A stretch of DNA of 47,587 bases from Clostridia bacterium. GTDB lineage: Bacteria; Bacillota_A; Clostridia; Oscillospirales; CAG-272. The position numbers and the translations under genes are program-made. This document shows, in pieces, positions 41,104 to 47,587 of this stretch (positions within the stretch are counted from its first letter, which is position 1; each line of letters opens with the position of its first letter). Below the pieces are notes generated by a model. It worked only from the letters and a program-made list of their open reading frames with translations, had not been told where the DNA came from and searched no databases. The stretch covers positions 1 to 47,587 of the forward strand of contig JAFTLD010000013.1 in the NCBI GenBank assembly GCA_017452945.1, given 5' to 3'.

Positions 41104-42477
41104 TTATCTGTTCCCCATCGGCACGTATTCCTTGCTCTTGGAGATGCAACGATACGCGGGACGGATGATCTTATTGGCGGTGATGTATTCCTCCATTCTG
41201 TGCGCGCACCAGCCCGAAGCGCGGGCGATGGCAAACAGAGGCGTATACATTTCCACGGGAATATTGAGCATGCGGTAGACAAGGCCGGAATACAAGTCAA
41301 GATTTGCGCACATGGGACGCTCCACGCCCTTATATTCACAAAAGATGGCAGGTGTCAGACGCTCGATGCTCTCCAGCAGCTCGAAGTCCTTGCCGTATCC
41401 CTTTTCATACGCAAGCTCCTTTGCATATCTCTTGAGTACCACGGCTCTGGGGTCGGACAGTGTATATACCGCGTGTCCCATACCGTAAATCAAGCCGGAA
41501 TGGTCGTACACCTCTTTCTTGAGTGCCTTGACCAAAAAATCGGTCAGCTGGCCGTCATTCCACGGGTCTGCCACGGTTTCCTTAATGCAGTCAAACATTT
41601 CCTGCACCTTGATGTTCGCGCCACCGTGTCTGGGACCCTTGAGCGCACCGATACCGCTTGCAATAGCAGAATACGTATCCGTGCCCGAGGAGGAAAGCAC
41701 GCGCGTGGCAAAAGTGGAGCAGTTACCGCCTCCGTGCTCTGCATGCACAACAAGCGCAACGTCCAGAAGTCTTGCCTCCTTCTCGGTATAGGACGAGTCG
41801 GGACGCAGCACGCGCAAAAAGTTCTCCGCGGTGGAAAGGCCGTCCACGGGGTTATGAATATTCAGGCTTTCATCATGGAACGCGCTGCGATACACCGCAT
41901 ACGACTGTGCCGCGATCACAGGCAATCTTGCCGTGATCTCCATGCTCTGGCGCATCATGTTATCAAGCGAGGTATCGTCGGGATTGGGATCATAGGAATA
42001 CAGTGACAGCACCGCGGTAGCCATTTTGTTCATGATCGAAGGGCTGGGCGCCTTGAGCAGGATATCCTCGGTAAAGCGAGGCGGCAGGCGGCGATAAGCA
42101 GAGATGACGTCATTGAACTCGGCAAGCTCCGCATCGGTGGGCAGGTGGCCGAAGAACAACAGGAAAATGCACTCCTCAAAGCCAAAGCGGCCGTCGGCCG
42201 TGAAGTTCGTAATCAGATCGTTGACGTCAAAGCCGCGGTAGCGCAGCACGCCCTCGGCAGCCTCCTTTTCACCCTCGTTGACTACGTAGCCGTGCGCGTT
42301 ACCGATCTTGGTCACACCTGCGGTAACGCCCGTGCCGTCCACCTCACGCAAGCCTCGCTTGACGCGGTGGTTGTCAAAAGCCTCCTTGGGGATCTTATAT
42401 GCACTTCTGGAATTTTCCAAAAGGTCGTTCATTTCGTTAATGATCTTGGTTTCGTTGTCGGGATTGATGTAGGGCAT
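41104..42477 (-). CDS. citrate synthase
   Basis: 457 residues. The catalytic residues are visible: His in VVHAEHGGGNCSTF, His in LIYGMGHAVYTLSDPRA, and Asp in ANLDLYSGLVYRML. GPRHGGANIKVQEM is also conserved. It condenses oxaloacetate and acetyl-CoA, probably feeding glutamate synthesis through an incomplete TCA cycle in an anaerobe. The ATG at 42477 follows AAAGGGG; a GTG nine bases earlier overlaps that site. The N-terminal extension of about 50 residues is of a type found in Clostridia. The promoter lies inside a palindrome. Confidence 0.93.
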   Translation of the reverse strand: MPYINPDNETKIINEMNDLLENSRSAYKIPKEAFDNHRVKRGLREVDGTGVTAGVTKIGNAHGYVVNEGEKEAAEGVLRYRGFDVNDLITNFTADGRFGFEECIFLLFFGHLPTDAELAEFNDVISAYRRLPPRFTEDILLKAPSPSIMNKMATAVLSLYSYDPNPDDTSLDNMMRQSMEITARLPVIAAQSYAVYRSAFHDESLNIHNPVDGLSTAENFLRVLRPDSSYTEKEARLLDVALVVHAEHGGGNCSTFATRVLSSSGTDTYSAIASGIGALKGPRHGGANIKVQEMFDCIKETVADPWNDGQLTDFLVKALKKEVYDHSGLIYGMGHAVYTLSDPRAVVLKRYAKELAYEKGYGKDFELLESIERLTPAIFCEYKGVERPMCANLDLYSGLVYRMLNIPVEMYTPLFAIARASGWCAHRMEEYITANKIIRPAYRCISKSKEYVPMGNR

Positions 42478-42508
42478 CGAATACACCCCTTTCGTGAAAT
42501 AAAAGAAT

Positions 42509-42548
42509 AAAGCAGGGATAGTATACCATACTTCCCTGCTTTTTGCAA
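42509..42548 (-). promoter_or_regulatory. palindrome spanning the citrate synthase promoter
   Basis: Arms AAAGCAGGGA (42509-42518) and TCCCTGCTTT (42533-42542). Minus-strand TTGCAA (-35, 42543-42548) and TATACT (-10, 42520-42525), with 17 bases between. The same hairpin followed by TTTATTCTTTT could end the CDF transcript. Confidence 0.65.
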
Positions 42549-42646
42549 GAGGTTTTGCAATATTTTATTTGTAAACTTTCATATTGTGCAGATTTCTTGT
42601 GTAATATATGTCGATTTCTGCAAGAATATTTTATCATCATGCAAAC

Positions 42647-43831
42647 TCATTGCCGATCCACCGTGATCACGGCAAAGTGCGCTCCCTCCCATGCCGCAAG
42701 CTTATCAGCCACAGCCTGCTTGATCTCGGCATCTGTCAGCTTGCATTCAAAGGGCGCTTCGATATCAAAGATCAGATTGGTATGCGAAGGGCCCGATACC
42801 GCGCGAAAATCATGCATGGAAAGGCGCTCGTCAATACTTTTGAGCAGTTCGTTTGTTCTCTCTCGCAGCGCGTTGACCGTTTCATCATTGGTCACAATGG
42901 GATCCATATGAATGGTGGCTATGATACCAAGCTCGCTGTGCAGTCTTTTTTCAATATTATCAATGACGTCGTGCGTATGATACACGTTCGCGCTGCCGTC
43001 CACCTCCACGTGTAAGGACGCGATATAGTGACCGGGGCCGTAGCTATGCACCATCATATCGTGAATGCCCAGCGCCTCGGGATACTCACCTACAAGACTC
43101 TTGATGCTCTCGACCACCTCATCGGAGGGTGCTTCGCCCAAAATGGAATTTTTGGTCTCACCCAGCACGCGAACACCCGCAATCATGATCAGCACCGAAA
43201 TGGCGATCCCCACCGCGCTGTCCAGCCAAGGCCAGCCAAGATATGCGGCCACGATCTGCGCTGCAAGCACACCGAGCGTTGCACCTGCATCCGAAATGCA
43301 ATCGGTAGCGGTGGCACGCATGACAGAAGAATCGATCTTTTTGGCAATTTTGCTGTTAAAGAAGAACATCCACAGCTTGACTGCGATGGACACACCCAGA
43401 ACGGTATAGGTCAACCAGCCTGCGCTGCTGACCTCGGCAGGCTCGGTGCTGCCAAGCAGATCGGTCAGCGTGCCGATCGAATCGGTAAACAGCGTCCAGC
43501 CGACCAGGATAATGATAACCGACACCAAAAGGGACGCGACGTATTCAATTCTTGCATGTCCGAAGGGATGCTCACGGTCGGCAGGCTTGGCGGCCATACG
43601 AAAGCTGATCAGAGAAACCAGCGAGGAGCCCGCATCGGACAGATTATTCATACCGTCAGCCATGATAGAAATCGCGCCAAACAGCGCACCCACCGCGATT
43701 TTGCCGGCTGCGACCAAGAGGTTGAGCACAATGCAAACCATGCTGACCATTGTGCCGTAAGCCGAGCGCACGCGCACGTCGCTCACGGCATCGGGATTTT
43801 TGATAAAAAGCTTTGTAAGTAAGGTAGTCAA
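42647..43831 (-). CDS. cation diffusion facilitator (CDF) metal exporter
   Basis: 394 residues with six helices. Transport-site Asp in SIMADGMNNLSDAGSS and in ATDCISDAG, and the cytoplasmic HPFGHARIEYV motif between helices 2 and 3. A C-terminal dimerisation domain (GEYPEALGIHDMMVHSYGPG) is followed by about 80 extra residues. CDF proteins export Mn, Zn, Fe or Cd against protons. TTG at 43831 with GGAGG six bases upstream is the best start; upstream in-frame codons run into the repeat element. Metal preference is not predictable. Confidence 0.88.
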   Translation of the reverse strand: MTTLLTKLFIKNPDAVSDVRVRSAYGTMVSMVCIVLNLLVAAGKIAVGALFGAISIMADGMNNLSDAGSSLVSLISFRMAAKPADREHPFGHARIEYVASLLVSVIIILVGWTLFTDSIGTLTDLLGSTEPAEVSSAGWLTYTVLGVSIAVKLWMFFFNSKIAKKIDSSVMRATATDCISDAGATLGVLAAQIVAAYLGWPWLDSAVGIAISVLIMIAGVRVLGETKNSILGEAPSDEVVESIKSLVGEYPEALGIHDMMVHSYGPGHYIASLHVEVDGSANVYHTHDVIDNIEKRLHSELGIIATIHMDPIVTNDETVNALRERTNELLKSIDERLSMHDFRAVSGPSHTNLIFDIEAPFECKLTDAEIKQAVADKLAAWEGAHFAVITVDRQ

Positions 43832-43865
43832 TAGATGCCTCCAAATTTTTGATAAGTAAAACAGC

Positions 43866-44178
43866 ATGAAAGTTTTTGATCGACCTTTTTTCAAAAAGGT
43901 CGCGGGGTTCGGGGCAGCGCCCCGCTATTCGGCGTTTTTTGGTTCTTTTTTGCGCCTACTTGCACAAAAAAGAACGGAGAGAATTTTCTCAATGTTAGCC
44001 GTCTTAAATTTTTTACCCGCTTTTTTCTTTGACACCGCTGGCGCAGAAGAAATTGCTTCGCATAGCGAAGCTGTTCACAAAAAAGAAACGCCGAGAAAGT
44101 TTCGCGCCTGCGGGCGCGACTTGGGGCTCTGCCCCAAGTCCCCGCCGCCTTTTGAAAAAGGCGGGCGAAAACTTTCAT
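43866..44178. repeat. 313-base MITE-like element
   Basis: Perfect 11-bp terminal inverted repeats ATGAAAGTTTT / AAAACTTTCAT. Inside are GACCTTTTT / AAAAAGGTC, CGGGGCAGCGCCCCG, and GCCTTTTGAAAAAGGC hairpins. Short ORFs within it have no ribosome sites. It fills the gap between yifB (3' end) and the CDF gene (5' end). Such A/T-tract palindromes are frequent in Clostridia. Confidence 0.65.
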
Positions 44179-44201
44179 CCGTGGCAACCGTATGGTGACG
44201 G

Positions 44202-45743
44202 TTATGCGCCCCAATATTTTTTATCCAGACTTCGCAGCTGGATCGCTTCGGCAATATGCACGTCACGAATGATCTCGCTGCCGTCTAAATCCGCAATCGT
44301 ACGCGCCACGCGCATGACTCTGTCGTAGCCTCTTGCCGAAAGCCCCATGGAATCGTATGCCATGCGCAACAGCTGTGCCGCTCCCTCGTCGGTCTTGCAA
44401 TATTTGCGGATGCCTGCGGCATCCAGTTGCGCGTTACAGGTGATCTTATCATTCCCCATGCGCGCCTTGGCAAAATCTCTTGCCGCAATCACACGCCGGC
44501 GCACGGTCGCAGAGGTTTCTGCCGCCTCATTGCTTGCAGAGATCTCGTCGTAGGAAAGCGAAGGAAGCTCGATCTGAATATCCATTCTGTCCAGCATCGG
44601 GCCGCTGATACGCGAAATATAGCGCTGTACCTCCCCCGCCTTACACGTACAGGGGCGTGTGGGGTGACCGAAATAGCCGCAGCGGCAAGGGTTCATAGCC
44701 CCCACCAGCATAAACGAGCATGGGAAGGTCACACGTCCGCTGGCGCGCGAAATGGTCACGCGGCGATCCTCAAGCGGCTGACGCAAAGCATCGGTTACCT
44801 GCTTGGGAAATTCGGGAAATTCATCCAAAAACAGTACACCGTGATTGGCCAAGGAAACCTCACCCGGACGCGGATTGGTACCGCCGCCTACCAAAGCCAC
44901 CGCGGACATGGTATGGTGCGGTGCGCGGAAAGGTCTTGTGGAAAGCAAAGACGTGCCATCCGGCAGCGTACCCGTAACCGAATGCACCTTGGTGGTTTCG
45001 ATTGCCTCGTCAAAGGTCAGAGGAGGCAGAATGGTAGCCAGCCTTTTGGCCAGCATGGACTTTCCCGTACCCGGAGGGCCGATCAACAAAATGTTATGCC
45101 CGCCTGCAGCCGCGATCTCCATCGCGCGCTTGGCAAGGGCTTGTCCCTTGACGTCCGAAAAATCTATGCCATAGTCCACGCTTGCATCATTGAGCGCGGT
45201 ATCGTCCGGCTTGACGGGCTGCAGCAGCTTGACACCGTTGAGGTGATCAATAAACTCGCGCATGCTATGTACGCCGTACACCGTGATCCCATGCACGGCA
45301 GCCGCCTCCTTGGCATTCTGCAGCGGAACGAAAAACTCGGTAAAGCCCGCATCTCTGGCAGCCACACACATGCTCAGCACACCGCGCACCGCTCTCCATG
45401 CACCCGAAAGCGAAAGCTCACCCACAACGCACTTTGTTTTCATATCGGTTTCGCGATTGATCACACCTGCACAGCGCAAGATCCCCGTCAGAATGGCCAC
45501 GTCAAACTGTGAGCCCTCCTTTTTACGGTCTGCAGGTGCCAGGTTGACCATAAAGGACATGCCCGGGAAACGGTATCCGCTGTTCTCGCAGGCGGTGCGC
45601 ACGCGCTCCTTGGCTTCCTTGACTGCAAGATCGGGCAGACCTACCAATTCAAAATTCGGCATCTTGGGCTGGCCGTCCGCTTCTACAGTGACAATAAAAC
45701 CGTCAATACCGTAAAGCCCTGCGCTATAGATCTCAGATAACAT
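44202..45743 (-). CDS. YifB/ComM-family Mg chelatase-like AAA ATPase
   Basis: 513 residues. The N-terminal half is a Lon-like fold (MLSEIYSAGLYGIDGFIVTVE, LVGLPDLAVKEAKERVR). The AAA module has Walker A LLIGPPGTGKSMLAK and Walker B GVLFLDEFPEF. A Cys-rich PCRCGYFGHPTRPCTC insertion and SGPMLDRMDIQIELP follow. Relatives (ComM) promote branch migration in natural transformation; in others the role is unclear. GGAGG precedes the ATG at 45743. No other competence gene lies near. Confidence 0.93.
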   Translation of the reverse strand: MLSEIYSAGLYGIDGFIVTVEADGQPKMPNFELVGLPDLAVKEAKERVRTACENSGYRFPGMSFMVNLAPADRKKEGSQFDVAILTGILRCAGVINRETDMKTKCVVGELSLSGAWRAVRGVLSMCVAARDAGFTEFFVPLQNAKEAAAVHGITVYGVHSMREFIDHLNGVKLLQPVKPDDTALNDASVDYGIDFSDVKGQALAKRAMEIAAAGGHNILLIGPPGTGKSMLAKRLATILPPLTFDEAIETTKVHSVTGTLPDGTSLLSTRPFRAPHHTMSAVALVGGGTNPRPGEVSLANHGVLFLDEFPEFPKQVTDALRQPLEDRRVTISRASGRVTFPCSFMLVGAMNPCRCGYFGHPTRPCTCKAGEVQRYISRISGPMLDRMDIQIELPSLSYDEISASNEAAETSATVRRRVIAARDFAKARMGNDKITCNAQLDAAGIRKYCKTDEGAAQLLRMAYDSMGLSARGYDRVMRVARTIADLDGSEIIRDVHIAEAIQLRSLDKKYWGA

Positions 45744-45772
45744 GTCGTTCCTCCGATTTTCGTCATTACTTA

Positions 45773-45801
45773 AGTGTAACACTATTTTGCTAAAAAGTCA
45801 A
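45773..45801 (-). promoter_or_regulatory. predicted promoter of yifB
   Basis: Minus strand: TTGACT (45796-45801), 17-base spacer, TACACT (45773-45778). Confidence 0.75.
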
Positions 45802-45808
45802 TATTTGC

Positions 45809-45837
45809 TTTACAAAACCTGAACAATATGATATAAT
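45809..45837 (+). promoter_or_regulatory. predicted promoter of malQ
   Basis: TTTACA at 45809-45814, 17-base spacer, TATAAT at 45832-45837 with TGA before it. It is back to back with the yifB promoter. Confidence 0.8.
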
Positions 45838-45866
45838 ATAGGTAACAATACACGATGGAGGTTTGT

Positions 45867-47333
45867 ATGAAACAAGCAGGCATTCTTCTCCCGCTCTCTT
45901 CGCTCCCCTCTCCCTACGGTATCGGTACCATGGGCAAGGAAGCTTTCAGATTTATCGATTTTTTGAAAGACAGCAACCAGGTGATCTGGCAATTGCTGCC
46001 CATTCATCAGACAAGCTACGGTGATTCTCCCTATCAATCTCCCTCTGCTTTTGCGGGCAACCCCTACTTTATCGATCTTGACACTTTAATCGAAGAGGGT
46101 CTGTTGACCAAAAAGGAGGTAAAGGATCAGCCTCCCACCACAGAATACGTGGATTACGCGCACGTTTATTATGCGCGCTATCCCCTTCTGCGCCGCGCAT
46201 TTGCGCGTTTTGATCCCCAAAATTACCCCGACTACAACGATTTCTGCGAAAGCAACGCCTTTTGGCTGGATGATTACGCGACCTTTATGACCATTAAGGG
46301 TACGTATGATTTTCAGGGACGCAGCACTTGGGCATTGGCAGACCGTCGTAAAGATACACTTCCCGCAGATAAAGAAATCGACCAAAGCGAATGCAACTTC
46401 TGGAAGTTCCTGCAGTACGAATTCTTTACCCAGTGGGAGCGCATGCATGCATATGCAAAATCCCAAGGCATTGCCCTTGTGGGTGACATGCCTATTTACG
46501 TTGCCGACGACAGCGCGGACGTTTGGGCCAATCCCACCATGTTTTGCTTGAATGCCAAGGGCATGACCAAAACCGTTGCGGGAGTTCCGCCCGATTACTT
46601 CTCTGCCACAGGCCAGCTGTGGGGCAACCCTCTTTACGACTGGAAGGCCATGAAGCAGGACAACTACAACTGGTGGTATGAGCGTCTTCGCGTGGCTTTC
46701 TCGCTGTTTGATATCGTGCGCATTGACCACTTCCGCGGCTTCTGCAATTACTGGTCGATCCCCGCAGGTGAAGAAACCGCTATCAACGGCAAGTGGAAAA
46801 ACGGCCCCGGTGCTGCTATGTTTGTCGAGCTGGAAAAACGCTTTGGCGGCAGAATGCCTCTGATCGCAGAGGACTTGGGCGATCTTGACGCAAAGGTTTA
46901 CACCATGCTGAGAAAAGTCGGATACCCCGGCATGAAGGTGCTGCAATTTGCATTTGACGGTGAAGACAGCGAATACCTGCCCAAGAATTACACCGAAAAT
47001 TGCGTAGTATATACCGGCACGCACGATAACCGCACCACACTTGGCTGGCTGAACGACCGCAATTACGATCAGCGCGTTCGCTTTGAGCGCAACGTTCCCA
47101 TTTACAAGGGTGCCAAGGATCTTGATCGCTTGGTACGCTTTGCCATGGACAGCTGCGCGGACTACTGCATCATTCCCATGCAGGACTACTTGGGACTTGA
47201 CGACGTCGCGCGCATTAATACCCCCGGAACCTTGGGTGACAACTGGAAATGGCGTCTTGCCAAGAATTACGACAAAGCATCCGTTAAGAATCACATTCGC
47301 AAGCTGACCGAAGCAAGCGGAAGAAATCAATAA
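45867..47333 (+). CDS. malQ: 4-alpha-glucanotransferase (GH77)
   Basis: 488 residues, amylomaltase length. Starts AGILLPLSSLPSPYGIGTMG. Catalytic residues are nucleophile D287 (IVRIDHFRGF), acid/base E335 (LIAEDLGDL) and D387 (YTGTHDNRT). Transfers glucan chains between maltodextrins, releasing glucose, in glycogen or starch use. The ATG at 45867 is preferred because GGAGG lies five bases before it; an ATG at 45855 overlaps that site. Stands alone with its own promoter; no glycogen phosphorylase or glycogen synthase genes in the window. Confidence 0.95.
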   Translation: MKQAGILLPLSSLPSPYGIGTMGKEAFRFIDFLKDSNQVIWQLLPIHQTSYGDSPYQSPSAFAGNPYFIDLDTLIEEGLLTKKEVKDQPPTTEYVDYAHVYYARYPLLRRAFARFDPQNYPDYNDFCESNAFWLDDYATFMTIKGTYDFQGRSTWALADRRKDTLPADKEIDQSECNFWKFLQYEFFTQWERMHAYAKSQGIALVGDMPIYVADDSADVWANPTMFCLNAKGMTKTVAGVPPDYFSATGQLWGNPLYDWKAMKQDNYNWWYERLRVAFSLFDIVRIDHFRGFCNYWSIPAGEETAINGKWKNGPGAAMFVELEKRFGGRMPLIAEDLGDLDAKVYTMLRKVGYPGMKVLQFAFDGEDSEYLPKNYTENCVVYTGTHDNRTTLGWLNDRNYDQRVRFERNVPIYKGAKDLDRLVRFAMDSCADYCIIPMQDYLGLDDVARINTPGTLGDNWKWRLAKNYDKASVKNHIRKLTEASGRNQ

Positions 47334-47384
47334 ACCAAAGAAGGGTTGGCATGGGGCTGCAAAATTAGCGGTAAAAGAATAAAG

Positions 47385-47422
47385 GAGAATTTGCGAAAGT
47401 GATTCGCAAGCTCTCTCTTTTG
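47385..47422 (+). terminator. probable terminator after malQ
   Basis: TTGCGAA-AGTGA-TTCGCAA (47391-47409) with GAGA/TCTC flanks, then TCTCTTTT. Confidence 0.6.
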
Positions 47423-47425
47423 TCG

Positions 47426-47587
47426 TTCTATTGGTGATATTCCGAATGCGTCGAAGTGTTATTGCCCGGTGGGCAGTGATATTGTTCGGCTTCGCCTCAC
47501 AGTGATATTCTATTCGCCTCAAACTCGCGAAGCGAATAACACTCGGCGTAAGCCGAATATCACTGCCAAAGGCAATATCACTCGCCA
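47426..47587. repeat. palindromic intergenic repeat family, copy 3 (inverted, runs off the window)
   Basis: Contains AACACTCGGCGTAAGCCGAA followed by TATCACTGC (from about 47538), the reverse complement of the copy 1 core. AGTGATATT and ATATCACT occur in both orientations, separated by GGCTTCGCC-like hairpins. Confidence 0.75.

Noticed and set aside
43891..44214. Short open frames inside the 43866-44178 element
   Set aside because: Overlap hairpins and terminal repeats, no ribosome sites, low-complexity products.

Overview
The window reads as chromosome of an anaerobic, low-to-mid GC Firmicute of the class Clostridia, probably a gut commensal. Pointers are the sigma-A style promoters (TTGACA, 17 bp, TATAAT, often TGATATAAT), strong AGGAGG ribosome binding sites with several TTG starts, the TIGR03960/TIGR03936 radical SAM pair, a PyrK/PyrD type 1B dihydroorotate dehydrogenase, and an oxygen-defence set made of a flavodiiron protein and a desulfoferrodoxin. 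Genus cannot be assigned from the sequence alone. Layout: 155-7352 is a minus-strand operon (rlmB, a 1085-residue acidic membrane protein, two radical SAM-linked proteins, an RDD protein). 7687-8490 is an amidohydrolase. 8537-10505 is a two-component system. 10667-10743 is tRNA-Val(GAC) with an unusual terminator and a structured non-coding stretch behind it. 11225-12799 is a GH123/DUF4091-like protein. 12973-17745 holds a Crp/Fnr regulator divergent from a D-lactate dehydrogenase-like gene, a ferredoxin, a four-module flavodiiron protein and a desulfoferrodoxin. 18006-18770 is a ZIP transporter. 18938-23801 is an AT-richer patch of small membrane or lipoprotein genes, two of them frameshifted, around xpt and several intergenic repeats. 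24187-34082 is a complete de novo UMP operon, pyrC-carA-carB-pyrK-pyrD-pyrF-pyrE-pyrB-pyrI. 34264-37974 encodes a giant lipoprotein. 38294-45743 is a minus-strand run (thiI, DUF2007, exonuclease, citrate synthase, CDF transporter, yifB/comM-like). 45867-47333 is malQ. How the parts work together: the nine pyr genes cover every step from bicarbonate and nitrogen donor to UMP, but CarA has lost the catalytic Cys and His of its glutaminase domain, so the carbamoyl-phosphate synthase is predicted to use free ammonia. The Crp/Fnr gene and the redox operon share an intergenic region with a perfect TGTTGAA-AA-TTCAACA palindrome, centred 41.5 bp upstream of the predicted start of the operon, the class II activator position. 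Most unusual items: (1) the 1085-residue protein has the eight-helix layout of a heavy-metal P1B-type ATPase but has lost the DKTGT phosphorylation motif and the CPC motif and carries about 250 residues of acidic repeats, i.e. a pseudo-ATPase; (2) the glutaminase-dead CarA; (3) the Fnr-type operator geometry; (4) a palindromic intergenic repeat family in three copies with compensatory changes in its terminal inverted repeats; (5) a LytTR-like direct repeat next to a frameshifted lipoprotein gene. All functional calls are from reading motifs by eye; no database search was possible.
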